Part shown: one piece after another, positions 30,810 through 42,616 of the stretch | How positions within the stretch are numbered: the first letter of the stretch is position 1 | Layout: the number at the start of each line of letters is the position of its first letter | Assembly: GCF_001679045.1 (NCBI RefSeq) | Contig: NZ_LYCK01000001.1 | Span: forward strand, 349,861 to 413,860 | Origin: Haemophilus haemolyticus | Lineage (GTDB): Bacteria; Pseudomonadota; Gammaproteobacteria; Enterobacterales; Pasteurellaceae | DNA: 64,000 bases | Direction: 5' to 3' | Made by a program: the position numbers and the translations under genes | Notes under the pieces: generated by a model | Seen by the model: the letters and a program-made list of their open reading frames with translations, nothing else | The model's database searches: none | Told to the model about the DNA's origin: nothing

Positions 30810-32123
30810 ATGAACGCCTATCAAAACAAAAATATTACTATCATCGGGCTTGGCAAAACAGGTCTTTCTTGCGTGGATTATCTCCTATCCCAACAGGCTA
30901 ATATTCGTGTGATTGATACCCGAAAAAATCCTACTGGTGTTGATAAACTTCCTCAAAATATCCCTCTTCATACTGGTAGTTTAAATCAGGAATGGTTACT
31001 TGAAAGTGATATGATTGTTATCAGTCCAGGGCTTGCGGTAAAAACACCTGAAATTCAAACCGCACTTAAAGCCGGAGTAGAAGTAATCGGTGATATTGAA
31101 TTATTCTGCCGCGCGGCGATGAAGCCAATTGTGGGGATTACAGGCTCAAATGGAAAAAGTACCGTGACTACTTTAGTTTATGAAATGGCGAAAGCTGCTG
31201 GCGTGAAAGTTGGTATGGGTGGAAATATTGGGATTCCCGCTTTGTCATTATTGAATGAAGATTGTGAACTTTATGTATTAGAGTTGTCTAGTTTTCAGCT
31301 TGAAACAACTTACAGTTTAAAAGCTGCGGCAGCAACGGTCTTGAACGTGACAGAAGATCATATGGATCGCTATGTGGATTTAGAAGATTATCGCCAAGCA
31401 AAATTACGCATTTATCACAATGCTGAGGTCGGAGTTTTGAATAATGAGGATAAGTTGACTTTTGGTGAAGGTGAAAATCAAGCGAAACAAACCGTTTCTT
31501 TTGCGGAAAATACATCAGATTATTGGCTAAAAACGGAAAATGGCAAGCAATACTTAATGGCAAAAGATGAAGTAATTTTGCCTTGTGAAGAAGCAACATT
31601 AGTCGGTCGCCATAATTATATGAATATTTTGGCGGCAACGGCATTGGCACAATCTGTCGGTATTAATTTAGATTCAATTCGTACCGCACTTCGTCATTTC
31701 AAAGGGTTAGATCATCGTTTTCAATTAGCGCATCAAGCTAATGGCATTCGTTGGATTAATGACTCTAAAGCAACAAATGTGGGGAGTACAGTTGCCGCAT
31801 TAGCAGGCCTTTATGTGGAAGGTAAATTGCATTTGTTGCTAGGTGGTGATGGAAAAGGAGCTGATTTTTCAGAATTAGCTGAATTAATTAATCAACCACA
31901 CATTATTTGTTATTGTTTTGGTCGAGATGGAGCGCAACTCGCTAAGCTTTCATCGCAAAGTTATTTGTTCGATACAATGGAACAAGCGATAGAATTTTTA
32001 CGCCCAACATTGCAAAGCGGAGATATGGTATTATTGTCGCCAGCTTGTGCAAGCCTCGATCAGTTTGCCTCTTTTGAAAAGCGCGGTGAAGAATTTACTC
32101 GTTTAGCACAATATTCAGCCTAA
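30810..32123 (+). CDS. murD: UDP-MurNAc-L-alanine:D-glutamate ligase
   Basis: Adds D-glutamate to UDP-MurNAc-L-Ala, 437 aa. The N-terminal UMA-binding motif is [15 protein letters not shown], the ATP loop [14 protein letters not shown], and the central and C-terminal motifs [15 protein letters not shown] [11 protein letters not shown] and [11 protein letters not shown]. It begins 123 bases after mraY, behind a terminator and possible promoter. Two USS copies are inside (31059, 31683). Confidence 0.98.
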   Translation: MNAYQNKNITIIGLGKTGLSCVDYLLSQQANIRVIDTRKNPTGVDKLPQNIPLHTGSLNQEWLLESDMIVISPGLAVKTPEIQTALKAGVEVIGDIELFCRAAMKPIVGITGSNGKSTVTTLVYEMAKAAGVKVGMGGNIGIPALSLLNEDCELYVLELSSFQLETTYSLKAAAATVLNVTEDHMDRYVDLEDYRQAKLRIYHNAEVGVLNNEDKLTFGEGENQAKQTVSFAENTSDYWLKTENGKQYLMAKDEVILPCEEATLVGRHNYMNILAATALAQSVGINLDSIRTALRHFKGLDHRFQLAHQANGIRWINDSKATNVGSTVAALAGLYVEGKLHLLLGGDGKGADFSELAELINQPHIICYCFGRDGAQLAKLSSQSYLFDTMEQAIEFLRPTLQSGDMVLLSPACASLDQFASFEKRGEEFTRLAQYSA

Positions 32124-32144
32124 TTTAGTAATATATGAAATAAG

Positions 32145-33329
32145 ATGGAATTTTTACAAAACATCAAAAAAAATTACGATGAATGGACACGCATCACTCC
32201 GCAAGGTTTGTTGTATGATCGTGCGCTATTTTGGTTATTTGTTATTTTGCTTTTAATTGGTTTAGTTTCGGTAACATCTGCATCTATTCCTTATAGCTCT
32301 CGTTTATTTAATGATCCTTTTTACTTTGCAAAACGCGATGCTTTTTATGTATTTCTTTCTTTATCGACTTGTTATGCCATGTTGTATATTCCAACTGAAA
32401 AGTTGGAAAAATGGAATGTAAATATTTTCTGGGCAGCTGTGGCTTTATTGATAGCCGTATTATTTATCGGTACATCAGTGAATGGTGCTAAACGTTGGAT
32501 TTCATTGGGGATTTTGAATTTTCAGCCAGCTGAATTTGCGAAGCTGGCACTAACTTGTTTCTTGGCAAGCTATTTTACTCGTCGTTATGATGAGGTTCGA
32601 GGTAGAAAATTTAGTGCGATAAAACCCTTTATTGTGATGGGCGTGATGGGGATGTTCCTCTTAGTTCAGCCTGATATGGGAAGTACAGTTGTACTGTTTG
32701 TTATTACTTTCGGTATGCTATTTATCGTTGGTGCGCACTTTTTCCAATTTATTTTGCTTGGCGCAACAGGTGTAATTCTTGGCGCTTGGTTAATCATCTC
32801 TGCTTCTTATCGTTTAAAACGTTTCACTGGTTTTTTAGATCCGTTTAAAGACCCTTATGGTACAGGCTTCCAATTAACGAACTCTCTTATGGCATTTGGT
32901 CGTGGAGAAATAACGGGGGAGGGGTTAGGTAATTCAATTCAAAAACTAGATTATTTACCTGAAGCGCATACTGACTTTATCATGGCGATTATTGGGGAAG
33001 AGTTTGGCTTTATAGGCATTTTAATTGTTGTTATTTTGCTTGGTTTACTTGTTTTTCGCGCCCTGAAGATTGGTAAAGAATCTTTAATGTTAGAACAACG
33101 TTTTAGAGGATTTTTAGCGTTAGGCATTGGCTTTTGGATTTTCTTTCAAGGCTTTGTTAATTTAGGTATGGCTCTAGGAATGTTACCGACTAAAGGTTTA
33201 ACCTTTCCACTCGTGAGTTATGGTGGTTCGAGTATTATTATTATGTCAGCGACTATTGGCATTTTATTACGTATTGATCACGAAAATCGTTTACTTCGCG
33301 CAGGTCAAGCACGTCTACGTGATGATTAG
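32145..33329 (+). CDS. ftsW: Septal peptidoglycan glycosyltransferase FtsW
   Basis: SEDS-family polymerase of septal glycan strands, partner of FtsI, 394 aa with about ten membrane helices. The catalytic Asp is in the large periplasmic loop ([18 protein letters not shown]). The signature [12 protein letters not shown] and the C-terminal [19 protein letters not shown] are intact. murG follows 8 bases downstream. Confidence 0.98.
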   Translation: MEFLQNIKKNYDEWTRITPQGLLYDRALFWLFVILLLIGLVSVTSASIPYSSRLFNDPFYFAKRDAFYVFLSLSTCYAMLYIPTEKLEKWNVNIFWAAVALLIAVLFIGTSVNGAKRWISLGILNFQPAEFAKLALTCFLASYFTRRYDEVRGRKFSAIKPFIVMGVMGMFLLVQPDMGSTVVLFVITFGMLFIVGAHFFQFILLGATGVILGAWLIISASYRLKRFTGFLDPFKDPYGTGFQLTNSLMAFGRGEITGEGLGNSIQKLDYLPEAHTDFIMAIIGEEFGFIGILIVVILLGLLVFRALKIGKESLMLEQRFRGFLALGIGFWIFFQGFVNLGMALGMLPTKGLTFPLVSYGGSSIIIMSATIGILLRIDHENRLLRAGQARLRDD

Positions 33330-33337
33330 AGATAAAG

Positions 33338-34396
33338 ATGATGAAAAATAAAAAATTATTAGTGATGGCTGGTGGAACTGGCGGTCATGTTTTTCCAGCG
33401 ATAGCTGTGGCCCAATTTTTACAAAAACAAGAATGGGATATTTGCTGGTTAGGTACCAAAGATCGAATGGAGGCTCACCTTGTACCAAAACATGGAATCC
33501 CGATTAGATTTATCCAAATTTCTGGTTTGCGAGGCAAAGGCATAAAAGCTTTATTAAGCGCTCCTTTTGCGATTTTCCGTGCCGTGTTTCAGGCAAAAAA
33601 AATTATCCAAGAAGAAAAGCCTGATGCGGTACTTGGAATGGGGGGGTATGTTTCAGGTCCTGGCGGTATTGCTGCAAAACTTTGTGGTGTACCGATAATT
33701 TTGCATGAGCAAAATGCGATAGCAGGTTTAACGAATAAATGGTTAGCTAAAATTGCTACTCGCGTATTGCAAGCATTTCCAAGTGCTTTTCCTCATGCTG
33801 AAGTTGTAGGAAATCCAGTTCGAGAAGATTTATTTAAGATGCCATATCCAACGCTCCGTTTTTCTGAGCGTGAGGAAAAATTACGTGTCTTAGTGGTTGG
33901 TGGTAGCCAAGGAGCGAGAGTGCTTAATCATACTTTACCTAAAGTAGTCGCCCAGCTTGCAGATAAATTATACGTTCGTCATCAAGTAGGTAAAGGTGCG
34001 GTAGAAGAAGTTACCAAACTTTATGGCGAGAATTCAGAACAAGTTAAAATAACAGAATTTATTGATGATATGGCTGAAGCTTATGCCTGGGCTGATGTGA
34101 TAATTTGCCGTTCTGGCGCATTAACTGTATGTGAAATTGCGGCAGTTGGCTCTGCAGCTATTTTTGTACCTTTCCAACATAAAGATCGTCAACAATATTT
34201 GAATGCGAAATATTTGGCTGATGTGGGGGCGGCAAAGATTGTAGAACAGGCTGATTTAACACCTGAAATTCTGGTGAATTATTTAAAAAACTTTACTCGT
34301 GAAAATTTATTACAAATGGCTGAGAAAGCGAAAGCAATGTCGACACCACTCTCTGCACAGCGAGTTGCTGAGGTTATTATAGAAAATTCAAACTAA
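33338..34396 (+). CDS. murG: UDP-GlcNAc:lipid I GlcNAc transferase
   Basis: Peripheral membrane enzyme that makes lipid II, 352 aa of GT28 family. The glycine-rich lipid-binding loops are [12 protein letters not shown] and [11 protein letters not shown]; the UDP-GlcNAc region includes [12 protein letters not shown] and [12 protein letters not shown]. Two adjacent ATGs start it; either could be used. A seven-G run lies in the codons for GMGGY. murC is 96 bases downstream. Confidence 0.98.
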   Translation: MMKNKKLLVMAGGTGGHVFPAIAVAQFLQKQEWDICWLGTKDRMEAHLVPKHGIPIRFIQISGLRGKGIKALLSAPFAIFRAVFQAKKIIQEEKPDAVLGMGGYVSGPGGIAAKLCGVPIILHEQNAIAGLTNKWLAKIATRVLQAFPSAFPHAEVVGNPVREDLFKMPYPTLRFSEREEKLRVLVVGGSQGARVLNHTLPKVVAQLADKLYVRHQVGKGAVEEVTKLYGENSEQVKITEFIDDMAEAYAWADVIICRSGALTVCEIAAVGSAAIFVPFQHKDRQQYLNAKYLADVGAAKIVEQADLTPEILVNYLKNFTRENLLQMAEKAKAMSTPLSAQRVAEVIIENSN

Positions 34397-34492
34397 TTGA
34401 TATTCCAAAGAATAAGAAAAATATTGCGATTTTCAACCGCACTTTTAGAATAGGCACCAATATTTTGCCAATGTGTCAAAAAGGAAAAATAA

Positions 34493-35920
34493 ATGAAACA
34501 TTCCCACGAAGAAATTAGAAAAATTATCCCTGAAATGCGTCGAGTGCAACAAATTCATTTTATTGGAATTGGTGGCGCGGGAATGAGTGGTATTGCTGAG
34601 ATTTTATTGAATGAAGGCTATCAAATCTCTGGCTCAGATATTGCTAACGGCTTAGTAACTCAACGTTTAGCTCAAGCTGGAGCAAAAATCTACATTGGCC
34701 ATGCAGAAGAACATATTGAAGGTGCCAGTGTTGTTGTCGTATCTAGCGCGATAAAAGATGATAACCCTGAATTAGTTGCGGCGAAACAAAAACGCATTCC
34801 AGTGATTCAACGAGCACAAATGTTGGCTGAAATTATGCGTTTCCGTCATGGTATTGCTGTTGCAGGAACACATGGGAAGACGACAACAACTGCTATGATT
34901 TCTATGATTTATACCCAAGCAAAACTCGATCCAACATTCGTTAATGGTGGTTTGGTGAAATCTGCAGGTAAAAATGCACATCTAGGTGCAAGTCGTTATT
35001 TAATTGCCGAAGCGGATGAAAGTGACGCCTCGTTTTTGCATTTGCAGCCAATGGTATCTGTTGTGACTAACATGGAACCAGACCATATGGACACCTACGA
35101 AGGTGATTTCGAAAAAATGAAAGCCACTTATGTGAAATTCCTGCATAATTTGCCATTCTACGGTTTAGCTGTGATGTGTGCAGATGATCCTGTATTAATG
35201 GAACTTGTGCCAAAAGTTGGTCGCCAAGTGATTACATATGGTTTTAGTGAACACGCAGATTATCGTATTGAAGATTATGAACAAACAGGTTTTCAAGGTC
35301 ATTACACAGTGATTTGTCCAGATAATGAGCGTATTAATGTGCTGTTAAATGTGCCAGGAAAACATAATGCGTTAAATGCAACGGCTGCACTTGCTGTAGC
35401 AAAAGAAGAAGGTATTGGCAATGAGGCTATTTTAGAAGCACTCGCTGATTTCCAAGGTGCAGGCCGTCGTTTTGATCAGTTAGGTGAATTCATTCGTCCA
35501 AATGGTAAGGTTCGTTTAGTTGATGATTATGGTCATCACCCAACAGAAGTGGACGTAACGATTAAAGCCGCACGAGAAGGATGGGGAGATAAACGTATTG
35601 TGATGGTTTTCCAACCTCATCGTTATTCTCGTACTCGTGATTTATTTGATGATTTTGTACAAGTGCTTTCACAAGTGGACGCATTAATTATGCTTGATGT
35701 GTACGCAGCAGGAGAAGCCCCAATTGTTGGAGCTGATAGTAAATCGCTTTGTCGTTCCATTAGAAATTTAGGAAAAATCGATCCAATCTTGGTTTCTGAC
35801 ACATCACAATTAGGTGACGTTCTTGATCAAATTATTCAAGATGGCGATTTGATTTTGGCGCAAGGTGCGGGTAGCGTAAGTAAAATCTCTCGTGGCTTAG
35901 CTCAATCTTGGAAAAATTAA
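34493..35920 (+). CDS. murC: UDP-N-acetylmuramate:L-alanine ligase
   Basis: Adds the first amino acid to UDP-MurNAc, 475 aa. The N-terminal Rossmann motif is [17 protein letters not shown], the ATP loop [13 protein letters not shown], then [12 protein letters not shown] and the C-terminal [11 protein letters not shown]. Its ribosome site is AAAGGAAAA. The 96-base gap before it holds a USS inside a 9-bp inverted repeat (34418-34426 with 34458-34466). Confidence 0.98.
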   Translation: MKHSHEEIRKIIPEMRRVQQIHFIGIGGAGMSGIAEILLNEGYQISGSDIANGLVTQRLAQAGAKIYIGHAEEHIEGASVVVVSSAIKDDNPELVAAKQKRIPVIQRAQMLAEIMRFRHGIAVAGTHGKTTTTAMISMIYTQAKLDPTFVNGGLVKSAGKNAHLGASRYLIAEADESDASFLHLQPMVSVVTNMEPDHMDTYEGDFEKMKATYVKFLHNLPFYGLAVMCADDPVLMELVPKVGRQVITYGFSEHADYRIEDYEQTGFQGHYTVICPDNERINVLLNVPGKHNALNATAALAVAKEEGIGNEAILEALADFQGAGRRFDQLGEFIRPNGKVRLVDDYGHHPTEVDVTIKAAREGWGDKRIVMVFQPHRYSRTRDLFDDFVQVLSQVDALIMLDVYAAGEAPIVGADSKSLCRSIRNLGKIDPILVSDTSQLGDVLDQIIQDGDLILAQGAGSVSKISRGLAQSWKN

Positions 35921-35950
35921 GACTTTTATAAATAGATTTTAGAAATTTGA

Positions 35951-35979
35951 GATGGTCTTATCTATTAACTAAGGCCATC
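35951..35979 (+). promoter_or_regulatory. Hairpin between murC and ddlB
   Basis: GATGGTCTTA (35951-35960) pairs with TAAGGCCATC (35970-35979) around a nine-base loop, with one G-U pair. No U-tract follows, so it is not a standard terminator. It may affect mRNA stability or ddlB translation; the role is unknown. Confidence 0.45.
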
Positions 35980-36005
35980 AGAATAAGATATATAAGTAGG
36001 ATAAA

Positions 36006-36926
36006 ATGAATTTAAAACAAGAAAAAATTGCAGTGTTATTAGGCGGAACATCCGCTGAGCGTGAAGTTTCTCTCAATTCAGGTAAAGCGGTATTAGAGGC
36101 TTTATTAAACCAAGGTTATGATGCTCATCCTATTGATCCTAAAGAATATAATGTTGCTAATCTTAAAAAGGATGGTTTTCATCGAGTGTTTAATATTTTG
36201 CATGGCCGAGGTGGTGAAGATGGCACAATGCAAGGTTTATTAGAGCAAATTGGTTTACCTTATACTGGTTGTGGAGTAATGGCTTCTGCATTAACTATGG
36301 ATAAAATGCGTACAAAAATGTTGTGGAAAGCATTTGGATTACCTGTAGCAGATATGGAAGTGGTAACCCGAGAAACCTTTGCTGAATTAGACGCTCAGGC
36401 TGTAGTGGAAAAACTAGGTTTACCATTAATGGTGAAACCTTCTTTGGAAGGCTCTAGTGTTGGATTAACTAAAGTTAAAGCTGTGGATGATCTAAAAAGT
36501 GCGGTGGAATATGCACTTAAATTTGATAATACGATTCTGATTGAAGAATGGTTAGCTGGTGATGAATTAACAGTGCCTGTATTGGATAGTCAAGTGCTTC
36601 CAGCTATTCGTATTGTTCCTGAAGGTGAGTTCTACGATTACAATGCGAAATATATTTCTGATAATACTCAATATTTCTGTCCTGCAGGTTTAACGCCTGA
36701 GCGTGAGCAAGAGTTAGCTATATTAGTAAAACGCGCTTATGATGCAGTGGGTTGTCGTGGTTGGAGCCGTATTGATGTCATGTGCGATTCGAAAGGTGAT
36801 TTTCGTTTAGTTGAAGTGAATACGAATCCAGGAATGACGAGCCACAGTTTATTCCCAAAATCTGCTGCAAGCGTGGGTATTTCTTTTGAACAGCTTGTTG
36901 TGAAAATCTTGGAGCTAAGTGTGTAA
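36006..36926 (+). CDS. ddlB: D-alanine-D-alanine ligase
   Basis: ATP-grasp enzyme that joins two D-alanines for MurF, 306 aa. The N-terminal [16 protein letters not shown], the [11 protein letters not shown] loop, [12 protein letters not shown] and the C-terminal [18 protein letters not shown] are all intact. The stop overlaps the ftsQ start by one base (TAATG). Confidence 0.97.
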   Translation: MNLKQEKIAVLLGGTSAEREVSLNSGKAVLEALLNQGYDAHPIDPKEYNVANLKKDGFHRVFNILHGRGGEDGTMQGLLEQIGLPYTGCGVMASALTMDKMRTKMLWKAFGLPVADMEVVTRETFAELDAQAVVEKLGLPLMVKPSLEGSSVGLTKVKAVDDLKSAVEYALKFDNTILIEEWLAGDELTVPVLDSQVLPAIRIVPEGEFYDYNAKYISDNTQYFCPAGLTPEREQELAILVKRAYDAVGCRGWSRIDVMCDSKGDFRLVEVNTNPGMTSHSLFPKSAASVGISFEQLVVKILELSV

Positions 36927-37690
36927 TGAACATTCTGAAAAGGAAAACTCCACAGAATATTCGTTTTGGTGAACAAAAACCTAAATATTATTTTCATATT
37001 CGGGCTTTCTTGGCTTTGCTTGGTATACTTCTGGCTCTTGGTATCTATTTTAATTGGCAAACGCTGCTAGAGAAAATGGATGATAAGCCTATTAGCGGTT
37101 TTGCATTGGCTGGACAAAAGGTTTTTACTACGGATGCCGATATTAAGGAAAGCTTATTAAAAATGGGCACTCTTAAAGGCTTTTGGGGGCAAGATGTTGA
37201 GCCAATTCAAGCACAAATAGAAGCTTTACCTTGGGTTAAAAGTTCAATTGTGCGAAAAATATGGCCAAATCGTTTAAGTATTTGGATTACTGAATATCAA
37301 CCAGTGGCATTTTGGAATCAGAATCAATTTGTTACTCAGGATGGCGTTGTATTTCAACTTCCAATTGAACGCTTAAAAGAGAATGCTTTGCCTTATTTAG
37401 GTGGGCCAGATTATCAGAGTTTAAAAGTATTGGAAGCATGGAATCAGATTTATGCCGATTTTAAATCAAAAAATTTAATTGCAAAAGGCATGAATATTGA
37501 TGAACGCGGTGCATGGCAAGTAACACTTGATAATGACATTGTGTTAAAGTTAGGTCGTGGAGAATGGAAATCTAAGCTTGAACGATTTGTCACGATTTAT
37601 CCGCAAGTTGATGTTCCAGAAAATAAAAAAATAGATTATGTAGATTTACGATATGCGGCAGGCGCTGCAGTGGGTATGGCTGATAAATAA
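36926..37690 (+). CDS. ftsQ: Cell division protein FtsQ
   Basis: Bitopic scaffold of the divisome that binds FtsL and FtsB, 254 aa. A basic cytoplasmic tail and one membrane helix (AFLALLGILLALGIYFNW) precede the periplasmic POTRA domain (residues about 52-120) and the beta domain ending YAAGAAVGMA. It is coupled to ddlB, and ftsA follows after 15 bases. Confidence 0.95.
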   Translation: MNILKRKTPQNIRFGEQKPKYYFHIRAFLALLGILLALGIYFNWQTLLEKMDDKPISGFALAGQKVFTTDADIKESLLKMGTLKGFWGQDVEPIQAQIEALPWVKSSIVRKIWPNRLSIWITEYQPVAFWNQNQFVTQDGVVFQLPIERLKENALPYLGGPDYQSLKVLEAWNQIYADFKSKNLIAKGMNIDERGAWQVTLDNDIVLKLGRGEWKSKLERFVTIYPQVDVPENKKIDYVDLRYAAGAAVGMADK

Positions 37691-37705
37691 AAACTAGGTG
37701 CGAAA

Positions 37706-38983
37706 ATGGTTAAAGGTGTGGAAGCTAAAACAATTGTAGGATTAGAAGTCGGTACGTCAAAAGTTGTTGCCGTAGTGGGCGAGGTATTTCCTGATGGCGT
37801 AGTGAATGTGTTAGGTGTTGGTAGTTGCCCATCTAAAGGGATTGATCGTGGCAGTATCACCGATCTTGAAGCTGTCGTAAATTCTATTCAAAGAGCCATT
37901 GAAGCCGCGGAATCTATGGCTGATTGTCAGATTATGAGTGTCACTTTGGCAATTACTGGTGAACATATTCAAAGTTTAAATGAAAGTGGTTTTGTGCCAA
38001 TTTCAGATGGCGAAGTAACACAAGATGAAATTGATTCTGCACTGCATACAGCGAGCTCCATCAAGTTGCCTGAAGGCTTATCCTTATTACATGTGATCCC
38101 ACAAGAATATGCGGTGGATCGCCAGTTAAATATTAAAAATCCATTGGGGTTGCAAGGTGTTCGTTTAAAAGCACAAGTACATTTAATCGCCTGTCATCAA
38201 GATTGGCAAAACAACCTGAAAAAAGCGGTTGAGCGTTGCGGTTTACAGGTAGATAAAGTCGTTTTTTCTGGTTTTGCAGCAACACATTCAGTATTAACCG
38301 AAGATGAAAAAGATCTTGGTGTTTGCTTGATTGATTTCGGTGCAGGCACAATGAATGTGATGGTTTATACAAACGGCGCATTACGTTTCAGTAAGGTTAT
38401 TCCTTATGCAGGAAATATTGTGACTAACGATATTGCCCACGCTTGTACTATTTCTCGTGCAGAAGCTGAACGAATTAAAGTTAATTATGCAAGTGCATTT
38501 TATCCAGCTCGTTTGCATGGTGATAAAAAAATTGAAGTTGCAAGTATTGGTGGACGAGCTCCTCGTTCATTAACAAAAAGTGATTTATCCTTAATTACAT
38601 CAGCTCGCTACACGGAACTTCTAGGTGTTGTGAAAGATGAATTAGATAAATTAAAGTCTGAGTTGGAAACAAAACATGTGAAGTTTGAGCTTATTGCTGG
38701 CGTAGTGATTACTGGTGGTGGAGCACAAATAGAAGATTTGAAAGAATGTGCATCTGACGTATTTAATTGCCAAGTACGTATTGGTAGCCCGCTGAATATT
38801 ACTGGATTGACAGATTACGTGAATCGTCCTCAATATTCAACAGTGGTCGGCTTATTGCAGTATAACCATAGTAACAGTGATGATGATTTGATTTCAGGAA
38901 ATGATGAATCTGATGACGGAGTACTAAAACCAATTTGGAATGGAATTAAAAAAATTGTGAATAAAGTGCGGTCAGAATTTTGA
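37706..38983 (+). CDS. ftsA: Cell division protein FtsA
   Basis: Actin-like protein that tethers FtsZ to the membrane, 425 aa. The phosphate-binding segment [17 protein letters not shown], the second one [14 protein letters not shown] and the adenosine motif [11 protein letters not shown] are present. An acidic linker and the C-terminal amphipathic membrane helix ([17 protein letters not shown]) end it. A USS lies in its last codons (38964). Confidence 0.97.
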   Translation: MVKGVEAKTIVGLEVGTSKVVAVVGEVFPDGVVNVLGVGSCPSKGIDRGSITDLEAVVNSIQRAIEAAESMADCQIMSVTLAITGEHIQSLNESGFVPISDGEVTQDEIDSALHTASSIKLPEGLSLLHVIPQEYAVDRQLNIKNPLGLQGVRLKAQVHLIACHQDWQNNLKKAVERCGLQVDKVVFSGFAATHSVLTEDEKDLGVCLIDFGAGTMNVMVYTNGALRFSKVIPYAGNIVTNDIAHACTISRAEAERIKVNYASAFYPARLHGDKKIEVASIGGRAPRSLTKSDLSLITSARYTELLGVVKDELDKLKSELETKHVKFELIAGVVITGGGAQIEDLKECASDVFNCQVRIGSPLNITGLTDYVNRPQYSTVVGLLQYNHSNSDDDLISGNDESDDGVLKPIWNGIKKIVNKVRSEF

Positions 38984-39007
38984 TTATTTTGATTTTTCAT
39001 CTACAAT
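38980..39007 (+). promoter_or_regulatory. Predicted ftsZ-proximal promoter
   Basis: TTGATT (38980-38985), 16-base spacer, TACAAT (39002-39007), starting in the ftsA stop codon. It would give ftsZ an extra transcript starting near 39014, about 50 bases before its ATG. In E. coli too, ftsZ is fed by several promoters within ftsQ and ftsA. Confidence 0.5.
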
Positions 39008-39064
39008 AGAGAGAATTTAGGTTTTATATTGAGCCAGCTTATCTGGCCTTAACGGAGAACATCG

Positions 39065-40327
39065 ATGTTATACCCAGAGTACCCTGAGTACGATAATTTT
39101 AATGAGTCCGGCGCACTGATCAAAGTCGTAGGCGTTGGCGGCGGTGGCGGTAATGCTGTAAACCATATGGTTATGAGTATGGTAAAGCAAGAAATGGGTG
39201 GTACTTATTTAGGTGAAAGCTCATTAACTTCAGAAGAGCATGGCCGTATTATTTTTTACGCTGTAAATACAGACGCTCAAGCATTACGTAAAAGCCAAGT
39301 TCAACAAACCGTACAAATTGGTGGAGAAACGACCAAAGGTTTAGGCGCTGGGGCAAATCCAAATGTTGGTCGTAAGGCTGCGGAAGATGATCAGGAAGAA
39401 ATTCGCAAAATGCTTGAAGGTGCGGATATGGTCTTTATTGCAGCTGGTATGGGCGGTGGTACTGGTACTGGTGCAGCACCTGTTGTCGCAAAAATAGCTA
39501 AAGAATTAGGCATTTTAACTGTTGCTGTCGTGACCAAACCATTTGCTTTTGAAGGCAAGAAGCGTATGCAATTTGCAGAGCTTGGTATTAAAGATTTAGC
39601 TCAGTATGTTGATTCGATGATTATTATCCCTAATCAACAAATCCAAAAAGTTCTCCCTAAAAATGCTAAATTAATTGATGCTTTTGCTGCAGCAAACGAT
39701 GTGTTACGTAATTCGGTTATGGGCATTTCGGATATGATTACATCACCAGGTCTAATCAATGTGGACTTTGCCGATGTAAGAACAGTTATGTCTGAAATGG
39801 GACAAGCGATGATTGGTTTCGGTTCTGCTATTGGTGCAGCAGGTGAGGGGCGAGCAGAAGAAGCCGCTCGTATTGCAGTACGTAATGATTTATTGGAAAA
39901 AATCGATCTTTCTAATGCTAAAGGTATTTTAGTAAATATCACAGCTGGTATGGATCTTTCTTTTGAAGAATTTAATATTGTTGGTGAAACTGTCGGTAGC
40001 TTTGCTTCAGAAGATGCAACAGTGGTTATTGGTACGAGTTTAGTGCCTGAGATGAGTGATGAAATTCGAGTGACTATTGTGGCAACAGGATTGGGGGAAA
40101 TCGCTCCAACTGAGTCTGTTCAAGTATTGCGTCCTTCTCGTCCAGTTGAGCCAGAAGGTACAGGTCGAGTAAATATTGTGCCTGATATACATACTCGTGA
40201 GCCAGTAGAAACTCAAAAAACTCCAGCAGAAGAATATCATCGCCCGCTGGATAAACCGATCACAGATCGTTTAGAAGCATTTAAGAAAAACAGTTTCTTT
40301 AATCCTGCGCAACGTGAAGAAAATTAA
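39065..40327 (+). CDS. ftsZ: Cell division protein FtsZ
   Basis: Tubulin-like GTPase that forms the Z ring, 420 aa. The tubulin signature [10 protein letters not shown] (from residue 130) and the synergy loop [14 protein letters not shown] are intact. Compared with E. coli it has an insert of about 20 residues at 41-60 ([20 protein letters not shown]). Its C-terminus ([20 protein letters not shown]) lacks the usual DIPxFLR-type peptide that binds FtsA and ZipA. Ribosome site GGAG. lpxC follows with no terminator. Confidence 0.97.
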   Translation: MLYPEYPEYDNFNESGALIKVVGVGGGGGNAVNHMVMSMVKQEMGGTYLGESSLTSEEHGRIIFYAVNTDAQALRKSQVQQTVQIGGETTKGLGAGANPNVGRKAAEDDQEEIRKMLEGADMVFIAAGMGGGTGTGAAPVVAKIAKELGILTVAVVTKPFAFEGKKRMQFAELGIKDLAQYVDSMIIIPNQQIQKVLPKNAKLIDAFAAANDVLRNSVMGISDMITSPGLINVDFADVRTVMSEMGQAMIGFGSAIGAAGEGRAEEAARIAVRNDLLEKIDLSNAKGILVNITAGMDLSFEEFNIVGETVGSFASEDATVVIGTSLVPEMSDEIRVTIVATGLGEIAPTESVQVLRPSRPVEPEGTGRVNIVPDIHTREPVETQKTPAEEYHRPLDKPITDRLEAFKKNSFFNPAQREEN

Positions 40328-40370
40328 TTTAATTGGTTTTGAGAAATACCTGGAATATTAAGGTAGTAGA

Positions 40371-41288
40371 ATGATTAAACAAAGAACATTAAAACAAAGT
40401 ATTAAAGTAACAGGTGTTGGTTTACATAGCGGTAAGAAAGTGACTTTAACGTTACGTCCGGCTATGCCAAATACTGGTGTTGTTTACTATCGTACAGATT
40501 TAAATCCTGCAGTGGCATTCCCTGCTGATCCTAATTCCGTACGTGATACAATGCTTTGTACTGCACTAATTAATGAGCAAGGTGTACGAATTTCTACCGT
40601 TGAACATTTAAATGCCGCATTATCGGGCCTTGGTATTGATAATATCATTATTGAGGTTGATGCGCCTGAGATTCCTATTATGGATGGTAGCGCGAGTCCA
40701 TTTATCTATTTGTTGTTAGATGCGGGAATTGAAGAACAAAATGCACCTAAGAAATTTATTCGTATTAAAGAATATGTTCGAGTTGAAGATGGTGATAAAT
40801 GGGCTGAATTTAAACCTTACAATGGTTTCCGTTTAGATTTCACTATTGATTTTGATCATCCAGCTATTGGCAAAAATGTTCGTAATTATGTCATGGATTT
40901 CTCTGCTCAGGCATTTGTTCATCAAATTAGTCGAGCAAGAACATTTGGTTTCATGAAAGATATAGAATATCTTCAATCTCAAGGTTTAGCATTAGGTGGT
41001 AGCCTTGATAATGCTATTGTTCTTGATGATTATAGAATTTTAAATGAAGATGGCTTACGCTTTAAAGATGAACTTGTTCGTCATAAAATGTTAGACGCAA
41101 TTGGCGATCTTTATATGGCTAGTTATAACATTATTGGTGATTTTAAAGCTTATAAGTCTGGTCATGGTTTAAATAACAAGTTACTACGTGCTGTATTAGC
41201 AAATCAAGAAGCGTGGGAGTTTGTAACTTTCGAAGATAAAGAACAAGTACCGCAAGGGTATGTTGCACCTGTTCAAGTATTTATCTAA
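40371..41288 (+). CDS. lpxC: UDP-3-O-acyl-N-acetylglucosamine deacetylase
   Basis: Zinc enzyme for the committed step of lipid A synthesis, 305 aa. Zinc ligands are in [10 protein letters not shown] and [11 protein letters not shown]; the catalytic His is in [10 protein letters not shown]. It sits last in the dcw cluster, as in E. coli, 43 bases after ftsZ, and is closed by a strong terminator. Confidence 0.98.
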   Translation: MIKQRTLKQSIKVTGVGLHSGKKVTLTLRPAMPNTGVVYYRTDLNPAVAFPADPNSVRDTMLCTALINEQGVRISTVEHLNAALSGLGIDNIIIEVDAPEIPIMDGSASPFIYLLLDAGIEEQNAPKKFIRIKEYVRVEDGDKWAEFKPYNGFRLDFTIDFDHPAIGKNVRNYVMDFSAQAFVHQISRARTFGFMKDIEYLQSQGLALGGSLDNAIVLDDYRILNEDGLRFKDELVRHKMLDAIGDLYMASYNIIGDFKAYKSGHGLNNKLLRAVLANQEAWEFVTFEDKEQVPQGYVAPVQVFI

Positions 41289-41302
41289 TCATTTTATTTT
41301 TG

Positions 41303-41340
41303 AAAAAGCTATATTTCTGCTAAGAAGTATAGCTTTTTTA
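41303..41340 (+). terminator. lpxC / dcw terminator
   Basis: AAAAAGCTATA (41303-41313) pairs with TATAGCTTTTT (41328-41338). The stem can extend inward by four more pairs to a six-base loop. It closes the dcw transcript. A second, USS-based hairpin (41348-41355 with 41374-41381) follows before pheA. Confidence 0.88.
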
Positions 41341-41414
41341 TTTTCATCGCACTTTAAAATGACTAATTGCCTAAAAGTGCGGTTTATTTTTCTCATTTTT
41401 TATAAGGGGATGCT

Positions 41415-42572
41415 ATGAAGCTAGAATTATCTGAAATTCGCCAACAAATTACGCAAATAGATCGTAGTTTATTAAAATTGCTTTCTGAGCGTCATCGTTT
41501 AGCTTTCGATGTAGTGAGAAGTAAAGAGATCTCGCAAAAAGCTTTACGTGATGTAGAGCGAGAACAGCAACTTTTACAAGAATTAGTTCAATTTTCAGAA
41601 AATGAGAATTATCAACTTGAACCACAATATATCACTTCAATTTTCCAAAAAATTATTGAAGATTCAGTATTGACCCAGCAAGTCTATTTGCAGAATAAAC
41701 TTAATGAACAACGTAATCAAAATTTACATATTGCTTTTTTAGGTAAGAGAGGGTCTTATTCAAATTTAGCTGCACGTAATTATGCTGCTCGTTATCAAAA
41801 ACAATTTGTAGAACTAGGATGTCAGTCTTTTGAGCAAGTATTTGAAAAAGTGCAAAATGGTGAAGCAGATTTTGGCGTATTGCCTTTAGAAAATACAACA
41901 TCAGGCGCTATTAATGAGGTCTATGATTTGCTCCAGCATACTGACTTATCATTGGTAGGCGAGCTAGCTTACCCAATTCAGCATTGTGTTTTGGTAAATG
42001 GCACGACTGAATTAAGTGAAATAGATACTTTATATAGTCATCCCCAAGTGATTCAACAATGTAGTCAATTTATACATAGTCTTGATCGAGTACATATTGA
42101 ATATTGTGAAAGTAGCTCTCATGCAATGCAACTTATTGCAAGTTTAAATAAGCCGAATATTGCGGCATTAGGGAATGAAGATGGTGGTAAATTGTATGGA
42201 CTTAGCGTATTAAAAACTAATATTGCTAATCAAGAGAACAATATTACGCGTTTTATTGTTGTTGCTAAAGAACAGCGTGAGGTTTCACCACAGATACCGG
42301 CAAAAACATTATTATTAATGACAACTTCACAGCAAATTGGCTCATTAGTTGATGCACTTTTAGTTTTCAAAAAACATCAAATTAATATGACGAAATTAGA
42401 GTCTCGTCCAATTTATGGGAAACCTTGGGAGGAAATGTTTTATCTTGAAATAGAAGCGAATATCCATCATCCTGATATTCAGCAAGCTTTGGAAGAGTTA
42501 AAGAATTGTAGTAACTATCTAAAGATTTTAGGTTGTTATCCTAGCGAAATTGTGAAACCAGTTAATTTATAA
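41415..42572 (+). CDS. pheA: Chorismate mutase / prephenate dehydratase (P-protein)
   Basis: Bifunctional enzyme of phenylalanine synthesis, 385 aa. An N-terminal chorismate mutase domain (about 1-95, with [11 protein letters not shown] and [10 protein letters not shown]) is fused to prephenate dehydratase (about 105-285, with ENTTSGAI and NNITRFIVV). A C-terminal ACT domain has the phenylalanine-sensing ESRPI motif. The ribosome site is AAGGGGA. The leader holds two hairpins, the first being the lpxC terminator; I see no convincing attenuator. A USS pair terminates it. Confidence 0.97.
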   Translation: MKLELSEIRQQITQIDRSLLKLLSERHRLAFDVVRSKEISQKALRDVEREQQLLQELVQFSENENYQLEPQYITSIFQKIIEDSVLTQQVYLQNKLNEQRNQNLHIAFLGKRGSYSNLAARNYAARYQKQFVELGCQSFEQVFEKVQNGEADFGVLPLENTTSGAINEVYDLLQHTDLSLVGELAYPIQHCVLVNGTTELSEIDTLYSHPQVIQQCSQFIHSLDRVHIEYCESSSHAMQLIASLNKPNIAALGNEDGGKLYGLSVLKTNIANQENNITRFIVVAKEQREVSPQIPAKTLLLMTTSQQIGSLVDALLVFKKHQINMTKLESRPIYGKPWEEMFYLEIEANIHHPDIQQALEELKNCSNYLKILGCYPSEIVKPVNL

Positions 42573-42573
42573 G

Positions 42574-42616
42574 AAAGTGCGGTCAATAAAATTATTTTTG
42601 ACCGCACTTTTTTTAT
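42574..42616. terminator. Paired-USS terminator pheA/rapZ
   Basis: AAAGTGCGGTCAA (42574-42586) and TTGACCGCACTTT (42598-42610), a 13-bp perfect stem, then TTTTTT. Exact USS cores with their usual GTCAA / TTGAC flanks are in both arms. It serves convergent pheA and rapZ. Confidence 0.88.

Noticed and set aside
33640..33646. A run of seven G in murG as a possible phase-variable tract.
   Set aside because: It encodes conserved Gly codons in an essential enzyme; slippage would be lethal, and Haemophilus phase variation usually uses longer tracts or tetranucleotide repeats.
34418..34466. A 9-bp inverted repeat around the USS before murC.
   Set aside because: The 31-base loop and AT-rich arms make a stable structure unlikely, and no U-tract follows.
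41359..41418. A 19-codon frame with three Phe codons (RFIFLIFY) whose stop overlaps the pheA start, suggesting a pheL-type attenuator.
   Set aside because: It has no ribosome site, the Phe codons come from the T-rich flank of a USS, and no alternative terminator hairpin follows them.
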